Source: Streptomyces flavofungini (GTDB lineage Bacteria > Actinomycetota > Actinomycetes > Streptomycetales > Streptomycetaceae). From it: a stretch of DNA of 64,000 bases. Positions 16,493-25,243 of this stretch are shown here, one piece after another. Where the stretch lies: positions 96,720 through 160,719 of the forward strand of contig NZ_CP128847.1 of the NCBI RefSeq assembly GCF_030388665.1, in the 5' to 3' direction. The notes beneath the pieces were generated by a model that did not search any database, had not been told where the DNA came from, and saw only the letters and a list, made by a program, of their open reading frames with translations. A program made the translations under genes and the position numbers. The stretch's first letter is position 1, and every line of letters starts with the position of its first letter.

Positions 16493-16918
16493 ATGGGGCG
16501 CCGCCCGGCGGCGCGGCCACTGTCCGAGCATTACGGCGACCTGGTCCGCGTCGCGCTGATGGAAGCCAGACCGGCGGGCCTGCACACCTACCAGCTCATG
16601 TCCGCCACCCGCATCACCCGCTCCCAGGCCGCCCGGGGAATCCGCCACCTGCGCGACGTCGGGGCGGCCGAGCACCTCACCCCGATCATCTGGCGGCGCA
16701 AGGACGGCTACATGTTCTCCGACGACCCCGCGGACTGGATCGAATACGAGAAGAAGCAGCTGGCCCAGATCCTGGGACGGTTGACCCGGATGATCACGGG
16801 GACGCTCGACCCGCACCTGGCCCGCTACCCCGACGACGAGTGGGCCCAGCTGGTCACCGACCAGCTCACCGGCGTCCGCTCGACCCTGACCCAGCTCTCC
16901 AAGCCGTCCCGTTCCTGA
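16493..16918 (+). CDS. RacP-like winged-helix protein
   Basis: 141 residues. LMEARPAGLHTYQLMSATRI and TRSQAARGIRHLRDVGAAEH form a winged helix-turn-helix, followed by WRRKDGYMFSDDPADWIEYE and a helical tail. This layout matches the RacP proteins that accompany DUF6192 genes in Streptomyces elements. It is probably a DNA-binding regulator. The IS5-type transposase start lies 14 bp downstream, so the insertion sequence begins at or near the end of this gene and may have changed its last residues. Confidence 0.65.
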   Translation: MGRRPAARPLSEHYGDLVRVALMEARPAGLHTYQLMSATRITRSQAARGIRHLRDVGAAEHLTPIIWRRKDGYMFSDDPADWIEYEKKQLAQILGRLTRMITGTLDPHLARYPDDEWAQLVTDQLTGVRSTLTQLSKPSRS

Positions 16919-16931
16919 CCCTGGTCCTGTC

Positions 16932-19900
16932 ATGCCGACCGCTGTCCGCCACCGGCCCCGCCGCTATCCCTCCGACACCACCATCGCCGAATGGGCCCTG
17001 CTCGAAGGCTTGTTGCCGGTCGAGGCCTGCCAGACCAAGACCGGCGGGCACCCTGAGAAGTGGCCCCGCCGGCAGATCGTGGACGCGATCCGCTACCTGG
17101 TCGACAACGGGGCAAAGTGGCGGGCCCTGCCTGCGGACTTCCCTCCCTGGCAGACCGTCTACGGCTTCTGTGCGCCGTGAGGCGCTTTGTTGTATCCCCG
17201 ACTCAATCGGGAGGAATTTGGAGGGATATTCCTGGGTCGCCTGACTTACCTGGAGGCGAAAGCCGAAAGGGACCACAGCATGTCAGGAACGCGGCGGCCG
17301 TCTGGAGGTGTCCGGGACGGAGACCCGCAAGACCCGCACGATATGGCCAAGGCTGGATTGCTTGAAGCCCAATCTCCAGCGGCACAAGTAAAAACTCATC
17401 GGAACGACACCTGAAACCGATGCTCTCGCCTTACCGGGCTCTGAATTAGCGGGCCGGGCAACCTCCAAGGTGAGAGGCGTCGCCCAGTGAGGGCGGTCAA
17501 GGGGATGAGTGGGCGGCCTACGTCGTGCTCGATACGTACAGCGAAGACGTACCACGGGATCGCCTACGGGGCGCGAGCCCTACGGCGACGGAGTGCCCGT
17601 ATTAGTCGCAGGAGTGACGACCTGCCAGGGAGACCGGGAAAGCCGGTCACAGGGCGAAGGGGCACAGGTGAACTCGACGTCCGGCGACGGGAGGTATGCG
17701 TAATGCAGAGCGCCGAAACAGTGCTGGGCGTCATCCGGGAACGCGGCAAGCAAGGGTTGCCGCTGGAGAGGATCTACCGGCAACTGTTCAACCCTCAGTT
17801 GTTCCTCATGGCCTACGGGCGCATCTACCGGAACTCCGGTGCGATGACACCCGGGACCACCGGGGAAACCGCGGACGGCATGTCTCTGGTGAAAATCGAC
17901 ACGATCATCGGCGCCCTGCGCTCCGAGTCGTATCGGTGGACGCCTGTCAAGCGGGTCTACATCGACAAGAAAGGAAGCTCAAAGAAGGAGCGCCCGCTCG
18001 GCCTGCCAACATGGTCGGACAAACTCGTCGCCGAGGTAGTGCGTCTCCTTCTGGAGGCTTACTACGACGTTCAGTTCTCCAACCGATCCCACGGATTCCG
18101 CCCCACGAAGGGCTGTCACACCGCGTTACAGGACGTGGTGAGGTACTGGACCGGAACACGATGGTTCATCGAGGGCGACATCTCCGACTGCTTCGGCAGC
18201 CTGGACCACGAGGTGATGCTCGCGATCCTCGGAGATTCCATCCACGATGGCCGTTCCCTGAGGCTGATCGGGACCATGCTCAAGGCCGGATACCTGGAGG
18301 ACTGGCGATGGAACGCCACGCTCAGCGGGGCACCGCAGGGCGGAGTGGCCTCGCCAATCCTGTCGAACATCTACCTCGATCGGCTCGATCGATTCGTTGA
18401 ACAGCAGCTGCTGCCGGAATACAACCGGGGCAAGCTACGACGGCATCACCCTGAGTACCACCGGATTGAGAGCCGGGAGTACTGGGCCAGGCGACGCGGA
18501 GACCGCAGTGCAGTGCGGCAACTACGGTTGCAGAAGCGGAATTTGCCGAGCGCTGACCCTTACGACCCCAGCTATCGACGCCTTCGGTATGTCAGATATG
18601 CCGATGACTGGCTCCTCGGGTTCGCCGGGCCCAAACACGAGGCCGAAGAGATCAAGGAACGGATCAGAGCGTTCTTGAGGAATCAACTCCGGCTGGAACT
18701 CTCTGAATCCAAGACCTTGATCACGCATGCCACCAGCCAGGCGGCACACTTCCTCGGCTACGAGGTGAAAGCCCAGCGATGCGACACGAAGCTAACCGGC
18801 CGCGACGATCCGCCAGCGGCATCATCGGGCTGTTCGTGCCACGCGAGGTGATCCGACAGCGCAGTGCTACCTACATGAGCGGTGGGAAACCGGATCAGCG
18901 AGGTGTACTTCTCCACGACAGCGACTTCTCGATCGTGGCGACATACCAAGCCGAGTACCGGGGACTCGTTCAGTACTATCTCCTCGCCCAGGACGTATGG
19001 CGCATGAACCGCCTTCGGTGGGTCATGGAAACGTCCATGCTCAAGACCCTTGCGGCGAAGCACAAGTCGACCGTGACGAAGATGGCCCGCAAGTACAAGG
19101 CGACCATCGACTCACCGGACGGCCCACGAAAGTGCTTCGAGGTCATGGTCGAGCGCGGTGGCGAGAGGAAGCCACTGGTTGCCCGCTTCGGCGGCATCCC
19201 GCTCAAACGGAAACGCACGGCGGAACTGGTCGACGTCAGGCCCTGGACCCCGAACCAGTTCAGCAGCAACGAACTGGTGAAACGGCTCTTGGCAGACACG
19301 TGCGAGATCTGCGATTCCACCAAGGATGTGGAAGTCCACCACATCCGGAAACTCGCTGACCTCAACCGAGACGACCGACCTGCCCGCCCGACGTGGGTTC
19401 GCATCATGGCCATGCGACGGCGAAAGACCCTGGTGGTCTGCCGGGCCTGTCATGTCGCTATCCATGCGGGACGGGCGAACTTCTCCTACCGGAAACGCTC
19501 ACTGGAGAGCGGTGTGCTGGGAAACTAGCCCGCACCGTTCGGGAAGGGGCCGTCGAAAAAGGACCCGAACCACGGGCACCTCGTCGGCGGCCTACTTCAC
19601 TCGCGCGATGGAACCGGGCGGGGGTGGTCACCTTCATCCGGGACCAGCTGCGGCGCCGCATCCGCACGGGCAAGGGCCGATGCCCGTTCCCGGTGACGCT
19701 GATCGTCGACTCCCAGTCCGTGAAGGCCGCCTCCACCGTCGGCAAGGGCAGCCGTGGCTACGACGCGGGCAAAAAGATCAATGGACGCAAAAGACACCTC
19801 GTGGTGGACACCCTGGGCCTGCCCGTGATGATCACGGTGACGGCGGGCGACGTCCGCGACGAGATCATCGCCCGCGACCTGTTCTGGCGCCTGCGGCTCA

Positions 19901-20220
19901 CCCATCCGCAGATCACCCAGGTCTGGGCGGACTCCGCCTACGCCCGCGACCTGCTGCCCGCCTGGACCGCAGGCCACCTCTGGATGTCCCTGCGACCCGT
20001 CCTACGACCTAGGGGGACCCGCGGCTTCGTCGTCCTGCCCCGCCGCTGGAAAGTCGAACGCTCCCTCGGCTGGATCATGAACGCTCGCCGCAACGCGAGG
20101 GACTACGAACGCCTTCCCCAACATGCCGAAGCACATCTGAACTGGGCATTCATCACTCTCATGACCCGGCGTCTGACTCGCCACGGCCCTCGCACTGACA
20201 GCTGGGAGAGGAAAACGTAG
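16932..20220 (+). CDS. IS5-family transposase, split by a group II intron (exons 16932-17169 and 19601-20220)
   Basis: Exon 1 encodes the DNA-binding N-terminus (RRYPSDTTIAEWALLEGLLP ... WQTVYGF). Exon 2 encodes the DDE catalytic part: first Asp in TLIVDSQSVKAAS, second in QVWADSAYARD, Glu in RRWKVERSLGWIM. Joining T17169 to T19601 restores an uninterrupted frame with the family junction YGF-FARWNRAGV, 285 residues in all, a normal IS5 length. Without splicing the product stops at 17180. The IS is therefore potentially active only if the intron splices. Confidence 0.85.
17703..19528 (+). pseudogene. ltrA: Group II intron reverse transcriptase/maturase, frameshifted
   Basis: ATG 17703 lies 8 bp after GGGAGG. 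The first frame (to 18851) carries the RT fingers and palm: IYRNSGAMTPGTTGETADGM, LGLPTWSDKLV, HGFRPTKGCHTAL, the APQGGVASPILSNIYLDRLD block and the catalytic YVRYADDWLLGF. After HFLGYEVKAQRCDTKLTGR the homology continues in another frame (RRSASGIIGLFVPREVIRQR), which runs to 19528. That frame holds the maturase domain X and an HNH endonuclease (CEICDSTKDVEVHHI, CRACHVAIHAG). One missing C near 18801-18805 explains the break. Catalytic motifs are intact, so it may be a recent mutation, a sequencing error or a recoded site. Confidence 0.8.
19507..19540 (+). ncRNA. Group II intron domain V
   Basis: A 34-nt hairpin that starts GAGC and ends GTTC, with paired arms GAGCGGTGTGC and GCACCGTTC around a GGAAAC loop. 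The AGC catalytic triad is present. This is the most conserved part of group II introns and the active site of splicing. The following 60 nt to 19600 would form domain VI with the branch-point A. Confidence 0.85.
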
Positions 20221-20229
20221 CTGACCGTG

Positions 20230-20868
20230 TCAGGTTCGGATCTGCCACTCCAAGCAACGGTGGCCTGATGCGTCTTCGAAAGGTGTGGGCCAGTAGTACA
20301 GGAACGAACCGTCTGATTCCAATGCGTCGGCCAAGGTTTTGAAGAGCTGCGTCAGACTGGTTGCCCATAGGGTCCCGTCCAGGTCCCCGGACCCGATGCC
20401 CATCTCATACACGTGACCGTATGAGGGGCCAGGCCGGTGATCGACGAAGGCAACCCCGCCGTCGTTGGGAAGCGCGAACGGCACGCAGCGATGCAGATTT
20501 ACGGCCAGGGCATCGTCCTCCCACAGGTCAGCATCGATGTTGTCTTCGCCGACGTCCACGATCACGTCGTACATCGACGCGATGTCGTCCACGCTGCTCA
20601 GCCGGTGCCCCGACGGGAGAAATGCACCAGCGGGAAGGCGTCTGCGGGATCCGCGAGCGGCAACAGGTTCAGCGGCTCCATCGTGCTGCTGCAGCAGTGC
20701 CCTGAGCTCCGGATGCAGCTCGAAGCCGAGTCGCGACTCCAGCTCGATGAGCTGCTCGGGGGCCGCTGGCCTCCGCAACATGGCGTGATCAGCGGGTGAG
20801 TTCGCCTGGAGCCATGACTCAAAGCGAGTCCACTCACGCTCGAACGCAGAAAGGTCTATCTGTGTCAT
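20230..20868 (-). CDS. SMI1/KNR4 (SUKH) family protein
   Basis: 212 residues from ATG 20868 on the minus strand. The SUKH signature is seen as PAAPEQLIELESRLGFELHP ELRALLQQHDG, then a loop with SGHRLSSVDDIASM and FALPNDGGVAFVDHRPGPSY. SUKH proteins are frequent immunity proteins against bacterial toxins and general binding modules. No toxin gene is adjacent, so an immunity role is only possible. Its 3' end abuts the right side of the IS5 insertion, within 10 bp of the transposase stop. Confidence 0.75.
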   Translation of the reverse strand: MTQIDLSAFEREWTRFESWLQANSPADHAMLRRPAAPEQLIELESRLGFELHPELRALLQQHDGAAEPVAARGSRRRLPAGAFLPSGHRLSSVDDIASMYDVIVDVGEDNIDADLWEDDALAVNLHRCVPFALPNDGGVAFVDHRPGPSYGHVYEMGIGSGDLDGTLWATSLTQLFKTLADALESDGSFLYYWPTPFEDASGHRCLEWQIRT

Positions 20869-20934
20869 GCGCTGAACATAGACGGCCGCACTGACAGGTC
20901 GCTTCCCGGCCAGGCTGTTCAGTCTGACCGATAG

Positions 20935-20953
20935 GAGTTGAAAAACACCTACT
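20935..20953 (-). repeat. Right copy of 19-bp inverted repeat
   Basis: Exact reverse complement of 14910-14928, about 67 bp upstream of the SUKH start. See the left copy for the flanking extension. Confidence 0.8.
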
Positions 20954-20985
20954 GAGCCGGAGCGCAGATGGACCAGGGTGGGCCG

Positions 20986-21489
20986 ATGCGTCCCACCTCG
21001 CGCTCGCTGCTCTTGACCGTCGCTGTCGTGCTGCTCGCCACAGGGTGCACGACCGTCAGCCCGTCCGAGCGGCACGCCGAGCGGCACGTGGCGCCCGCCG
21101 GAGGCAGGGCGCCGACACCGATCGCCTCTTCGGCCAGTTCCGATCCGCGGCGTCCGGAACCGCCGCGTGGCACGGACCGACTCGTCCGTACCGGCCTGGC
21201 ACCGCGGCGCCACAAGGCGCCGAGGACCGCGCCCGAGCCGGTTCTGCCCGGGCAGTTGACCGCGGCCGCTCCGCGCGGGATGCCTAAGGCCGCGCCGCGC
21301 CGCGCCGGCCGGCTCCTCGCCCTGTGGTGCCGCGCCGCGCGACGCGGCTTCCGAAGACGGCTCGCGAGCGCACGCCCCGCCCGCCCTCGCCGGTTCGGCG
21401 CGGCACGGCGGGCGTCGCCCCGGGTGTGGTGTGCTCCTGGGCCAGTCACAGCGGACTGGATCCGGCGGTGGTGCGGGCCTGCCGTGAGG
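20986..21489 (+). pseudogene. Broken lipoprotein-like gene
   Basis: ATG 20986 opens with a lipoprotein signal peptide (MRPTSRSLLLTVAVVLLATG then Cys), but after about 40 residues the frame becomes Arg/Pro-rich and runs without domain features into the convergent lanthipeptide gene. Another frame near 21420-21490 encodes CSWASHSGLDPAVVRACREV, which looks like the natural C-terminus of such small Streptomyces lipoproteins. One or more frameshifts between are therefore likely. The true extent is uncertain. Confidence 0.35.
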
Positions 21490-21648
21490 TCAGCAGTCGC
21501 CGTTCTTCTTGGTGTCGCACCCGTCGTCGGTGCTGCTCAGCAGCGCCGACGCCACGGGACCGGCCGTGACGATCTTGACGTCCAGGTCGAGGTCGACCAC
21601 GTCGGTGGCCGGGACGGCCGCCTTGGTCTCGATCGCGATGGCGTTCAT
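21490..21648 (-). CDS. FxLD-type lanthipeptide precursor peptide (orphan)
   Basis: 52 residues from ATG 21648, with AAGGAGG 7 bp before it. The leader contains DLDLDVKIV, the FxLDV-type recognition motif, followed by TAGPVASALLSSTDDGCDTK and a C-terminal KNGDC. Ser/Thr and two Cys in the core are suited to thioether rings. FxLD peptides are normally made with a split LanB dehydratase and a methyltransferase; neither is in this window, on either side. The cluster is thus incomplete or the enzymes act in trans. The last gene of a minus-strand run with the two genes upstream. Confidence 0.72.
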   Translation of the reverse strand: MNAIAIETKAAVPATDVVDLDLDVKIVTAGPVASALLSSTDDGCDTKKNGDC

Positions 21649-21840
21649 GGCAAGTCCTCCTTCTTGTAGGGGTGTTGCTCCTTGCGATGGTGCTGACGGC
21701 CCTGGCCGTCGCTCGGGTCTGTTCCGGCGGCGGTGGGTCATCCCGGTCGTACGACGCAGTCCGCCATGCGGCCGGGAGCTGGTGGGTCTGCCCGGACCGG
21801 CCGCGGGGAGCACCCGGGCCGGGCAGACCGGCGTGCGGCG

Positions 21841-22182
21841 TCAGCCGGACTGCGGCGGCGCGACGGTGCCACGACGCAGGATCTGGCTGACGGGGACGGT
21901 GCTGGTCGGGTCGGAGAGGGCCTTCACCGCGGCCTCCAGGTGCTGCGGGTCGGCGCCCAGGTGCTTCACGGCGGCCGAGGCGAGGGTCTGGGCGAGGCTG
22001 TGCTGGAGGAAGGCTTCGTGCCGGTGCACGGCCACCTCGGCGGCCAGCGCTTCCAACGAGGGAATCGGTGTGCGCCGTGTGGTCTGACGGGGCGGGTTGC
22101 CGAAGATCTTCCAGACGACCAACTGGCCGGTGGCGGCGTCGAACTCGACGCGGAAGGGCAGTTGGGCGGGTATCGCGTTCAT
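21841..22182 (-). CDS. Hypothetical protein between ATPase and FxLD peptide
   Basis: 113 residues from ATG 22182, overlapping the stop of the ATPase gene (ATGA). The N-terminus (PFRVEFDAATGQLVVWKIFG) is beta-rich; the middle is helical (LAAEVAVHRHEAFLQHSLAQ). No known family is recognised. The overlap shows it is co-translated with the anti-sigma-like ATPase, and the FxLD gene follows 192 bp later on the same strand. Confidence 0.65.
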   Translation of the reverse strand: MNAIPAQLPFRVEFDAATGQLVVWKIFGNPPRQTTRRTPIPSLEALAAEVAVHRHEAFLQHSLAQTLASAAVKHLGADPQHLEAAVKALSDPTSTVPVSQILRRGTVAPPQSG

Positions 22183-22697
22183 GAGATCGCCTCCGCGGCG
22201 GGGAGGGTGAGAGTGCACCAGGTCGTGGTGCCGTCGTCGCTGGTGCCCCAGGCGTCCGAGAGGGCTTCGATGAGCAGGACGCCGCGGCCGTGCTCGTCCA
22301 GCGGTCCGGGGCGGCGCCTCTGGGGCCGGTCCGTGGAGCCGTCGCGCACTTCGATGCGGACCGCGATACCCGGCTCATAGGACAGGGTGAAGCCGATGTC
22401 CGAGCTCTCTCCGTGTGCCGCGGCGTTGGTGAGGAGCTCGCTGATCAGGAGCTGGATGTCGTCGATCATCCCGGGAAAGCCCCAGTGGCTGACCCTGGCG
22501 GCTCCCACGCTGCGCAGGGCGCTCACCCGCAGAGCCGTGGCTTTGCCAACCGGCCCGAACGCAGGACCGTCGGGGCGGGCGATGGAGGCGACGACGCGGT
22601 CCGGCGTGGTCCTGATCCGACGTGCTGCCGGACGGAGCTCCATGGCGTCACCGCACAGCTCCGCAGGCTTGTGCTGGCTCGGCGCGGTGAGCGTCAT
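22179..22697 (-). CDS. Anti-sigma-factor-like ATP-binding protein (HATPase)
   Basis: 172 residues from ATG 22697 with GGAGG 10 bp upstream. GHKL ATPase motifs are visible: the N box LLISELLTNAAAHGESSDI, the G1-type IEVRDGSTDRPQ, and DEHGRGVLLIEALSDAWG. Such single-domain proteins in Streptomyces resemble RsbW/SpoIIAB kinases that bind sigma factors. It stands divergent to an XRE/DUF397 pair, a frequent association in this genus, which suggests a small regulatory module. Confidence 0.78.
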   Translation of the reverse strand: MTLTAPSQHKPAELCGDAMELRPAARRIRTTPDRVVASIARPDGPAFGPVGKATALRVSALRSVGAARVSHWGFPGMIDDIQLLISELLTNAAAHGESSDIGFTLSYEPGIAVRIEVRDGSTDRPQRRRPGPLDEHGRGVLLIEALSDAWGTSDDGTTTWCTLTLPAAEAIS

Positions 22698-22872
22698 ATC
22701 CCGGTCCTCCGCAGGTCCTTCGGGCGGCACGCGGCAAGGCCTTCCCGGCTTCGGAGACCTGTCCGCCGGGGCTGGCGTCCGCGTTCTCGGTGGCTCAACT
22801 ACCGTCTACCCGTGACGAGTTGAATTGCAATCGAAAGAGTGGAGTCAATTGTGGTTCGGGAGGGATCGGTAT

Positions 22873-23859
22873 ATGACTGGAGGTGAACCGGGGTCCGAAC
22901 AATCAGCACCGGGACCTACGCGGGGTGAACCGGTGGTGCCGTCATCGGCACTCAAGGCCCGGCGGGCGGAACCGGAGGGAGGCGGCTGCGTGGCGGCGAA
23001 CACCGGGGCGACGTTCCTGCGGATCATGCTGGGGGCCGAACTCATACGGCTCAGAGAAGGCGCCGGGCTGTCGGGCGAGCAGGCAGCGAAGGCGGCACGC
23101 TGTGCACCGTCAACCATCACGAATCTCGAGAAGGGCACCACGGGCTTTCGCCGGATCGGCCAGTTCACGGATCTCCTGTCCGCGTACGGCGTCGGTTTCG
23201 AGGGCCAGGAGCTGCTGCTGGACTGGTACAAGAACGCCAAGGGCGATGACTGGTGGACCCCGAACACCTCGGTGCTGCCCTCCGGGATGCCCGTCTACCT
23301 CGGCTTTGAGTCGGGAGCGAGGATCCTGCGTCCGTGGTGCCCGAACGTCGTCTACGGACTGCTGCAGACCGAGAAGTACGCCCGCGCTCTGCTGGAGTCC
23401 GCCAAGGGCGCCGACGAGACGAACACCGACTTCATCGACGGCTCCGTCGAGGTCCGCGCCAACCGGAAGAAGCTGATCACCGAAGCCGGTGCGGAACTGT
23501 TCTGCCTGATGGACGAGTCCGCGCTGCGGAACGTCGTCGGTGACGCCGAGATCATGCGGGGCCAGTACCGGGAGATCGCCGAGCTGTCCAAGCTCCCGAA
23601 CGTGACCGTGCGGATCATCCCGTTCGCTGCCCCGGCCTACCGGGTGACCTCGGGAGGCTTCACGGTCCTGGACTTCGACCGGGGCGACCTGCCGGGCCCG
23701 GTCGTATCTATGAGCACCGTCACCGGGACCATGCAGGTGGTGTCGAAGCCGAAGGTGGTCAAGCAGTTCGGCCGCCGCATCGACTTCCTCGCTGGTGGGG
23801 CTCTGCCTGACCACGAAACCCCGGCTCTGCTGGAACGATTCGCACGAGAGGTCTCATGA
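22873..23859 (+). CDS. XRE-family regulator with DUF5753 domain
   Basis: 328 residues from ATG 22873, 7 bp after GGGAGGGA; a GTG at 22990, closer to the conserved part, is an alternative. The helix-turn-helix is GLSGEQAAKAARCAPSTITN with the LEKG motif. The DUF5753 part is recognised by YLGFESGARILRPWCPNVVY and GLLQTEKYARALLES, and by the later LPNVTVRIIPFAAPAYRVTS. Members (e.g. BldB/WhiJ-associated) pair with DUF397 proteins, as here by a 4-bp overlap, and control development or antibiotic genes. Confidence 0.88.
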   Translation: MTGGEPGSEQSAPGPTRGEPVVPSSALKARRAEPEGGGCVAANTGATFLRIMLGAELIRLREGAGLSGEQAAKAARCAPSTITNLEKGTTGFRRIGQFTDLLSAYGVGFEGQELLLDWYKNAKGDDWWTPNTSVLPSGMPVYLGFESGARILRPWCPNVVYGLLQTEKYARALLESAKGADETNTDFIDGSVEVRANRKKLITEAGAELFCLMDESALRNVVGDAEIMRGQYREIAELSKLPNVTVRIIPFAAPAYRVTSGGFTVLDFDRGDLPGPVVSMSTVTGTMQVVSKPKVVKQFGRRIDFLAGGALPDHETPALLERFAREVS

Positions 23860-24083
23860 GCACCGTTCACACGCACACCGACACCGGCCGCCCGTACGGC
23901 GAATGGTTCAAGTCCTCCTACAGCAGCGAGCAGGGCACCGACTGCGTGGAAGCGTGCCCACAGCCCGGCACGGTCTACGTCCGCGACTCCAAGCAGAACG
24001 CGGAAGGCGGACCGCACCTTGCCTTCCCTCTGGCCGCCTGGACCTCGTTCACCCAGCAGATCGCGTGTCGCCCCCCGCAGTAG
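23856..24083 (+). CDS. DUF397 protein
   Basis: 75 residues. WFKSSYSSEQGTDCVEACPQ and VYVRDSKQN, then FPLAAWTSFTQQ are the standard DUF397 blocks. Its ATG overlaps the stop of the XRE gene, so the two are co-translated. DUF397 proteins act with, and probably antagonise, their partner regulator. Confidence 0.9.
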   Translation: MSTVHTHTDTGRPYGEWFKSSYSSEQGTDCVEACPQPGTVYVRDSKQNAEGGPHLAFPLAAWTSFTQQIACRPPQ

Positions 24084-24469
24084 GTGGGACGGCCCGCTCA
24101 AGGCGACCTTAAAGCGATCACCAGCCCGGCCGGGCCCGTCACGGGCCTGGCCGGGTCCCTTTCCGCGGTCGGCGACACTGAACCGGGTCCGGCGGGGAGG
24201 GCAAAGGGCCCGTGACGGCCCGCCGGACCGACGTGACGTACCCGGCGGTGCGCGAGCGGGTGGGCCGCATGCGGCGGCGTTGTGGTCGACCCGCCTGAGC
24301 AGGATCTCGTCCGGCAGCGGCAGTCCGATCAATGAGGCTCGTTGATGTGGGCCACGTGCGATCGGGGGAGTATTACGACCGTCCGAGAACGGTGGAAACG
24401 GCTGAAGTCATCGATCGGGCGCCATTCCGGGGCGAGCCCGAGGCTGGTAACGCCCCGGTGAGGGGAACG
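24084..24469. other. Intergenic stretch between convergent genes
   Basis: About 390 bp. It contains one GC-rich hairpin at 24125-24155, listed separately, and otherwise no feature I can support. It separates the XRE/DUF397 pair from the convergent ABC transporter operon. Confidence 0.5.
24125..24155 (+). terminator. GC-rich hairpin after DUF397 gene
   Basis: Arms CCCGGCCGGGCCC and GGGCCTGGCCGGG pair with one G-U, loop about 5 nt, 41 bp after the DUF397 stop. No U tract follows. A probable terminator of the XRE/DUF397 transcript. Confidence 0.55.
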
Positions 24470-25243
24470 TCAAGTGCGGGGTTCCCAGCGGAATTTGCGG
24501 GCGGCGATCCATGCGAAGAGGGCGGTCCATGCTGCGGCGAGCAGGAGGCGTGCCAGTATGCCGGCGGTGTCCAGGTTCTGTGTCCAGCCGGAGCGCACCA
24601 GGTCGACGGTGGGCGACAGGGGCGCAAACAACAGCACGTCGGCGAGGGCGTTGGGGAGGATTTCGCGGGGGATGTAGACGCCGGAGATCATCGGCAGGAG
24701 GAAGATCGCGGGGAGGGTGGCGATGGTGACGGACTCGGCTGTCTTGCACAGGGCGGCGGTGGCGGCTGCCATGACGGTCATGAGCGCGAGGCCGGTGAGG
24801 ATGCCGAGGAGCGCGGTCAGGGGCTGGTGGGGGGCGGTGCTGAAGATGAGGGAAACGCCGGTGGTGACGGCAAGGATCTGCACGATGCATACGACGATGT
24901 ACATGGAGGCGCCGCCGGCGAGGATGACGGGGTCGGAGACTTCGCCGGTGCGCAGGCGTTTGAGGACGAGTTCTTCTCTGCGCAGCACGTACAGGCCGGT
25001 GATGAAGGAGTAAAGGGAGAAGACCAGCAGGATGCCGACGGATGTGGAGACCATGACGGGTCCGGCTTTGAGGTTGTCGTCGGCGAGTTTCATCTGGTCC
25101 TGGGAGAATTTCAGGGCCAGCATCAGCATGAGCGGTACGAACACCGCGTAAATGTAATTGGCTTTGACGCGGTTGAAGAGTTTCCATTCGGTGCGGAACA
25201 GCACCTTCAGGTCGCGGGCATTGTGTGCGGCTGCGGCCTTCAT
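24470..25243 (-). CDS. ABC-2 type transporter permease (RiPP cluster)
   Basis: 257 residues with about six membrane helices (for example YIYAVFVPLMLMLALKF, VSTSVGILLVFSLYSFITGL, ALLGILTGLALMTVMAAATA, LPAIFLLPMISGVYIP). The ABC-2 signature region PISGVYIPREILPN-like is present near residue 185. Its start overlaps the ATPase stop (ATGA), so the pair forms one exporter. It is transcribed away from three RiPP precursor genes and likely exports or gives immunity to their products. Confidence 0.85.
   Translation of the reverse strand: MKAAAAHNARDLKVLFRTEWKLFNRVKANYIYAVFVPLMLMLALKFSQDQMKLADDNLKAGPVMVSTSVGILLVFSLYSFITGLYVLRREELVLKRLRTGEVSDPVILAGGASMYIVVCIVQILAVTTGVSLIFSTAPHQPLTALLGILTGLALMTVMAAATAALCKTAESVTIATLPAIFLLPMISGVYIPREILPNALADVLLFAPLSPTVDLVRSGWTQNLDTAGILARLLLAAAWTALFAWIAARKFRWEPRT

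Larger units (their letters stand above)
17170..19600 (+). mobile_element. Group II intron (2431 bp) inserted in IS5 transposase
   Basis: The 5' end GTGCGCC matches the bacterial group II consensus and the 3' end is CTACTTCAC. These boundaries were deduced because they restore the transposase frame exactly. A 34-nt domain V lies 60 nt before the 3' end, and a reverse transcriptase/maturase with HNH endonuclease is encoded inside. Group II introns self-splice and retrohome through a lariat RNA and this protein. The location within an insertion sequence is a common way for them to spread. Confidence 0.88.

Noticed and set aside
16914..20234. Possible IS5 terminal repeats (CCTGACC-CTGGTC at 16914 and CTGACCGTGTCAGG at 20221)
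   Set aside because: Only about 12 positions match with gaps, and no clear target duplication is seen; kept as a weak idea.
20968..21669. Full 233-codon plus-strand frame as a lipoprotein
   Set aside because: Only the first 40 residues look real; the rest is Arg-rich and antisense to the FxLD precursor.
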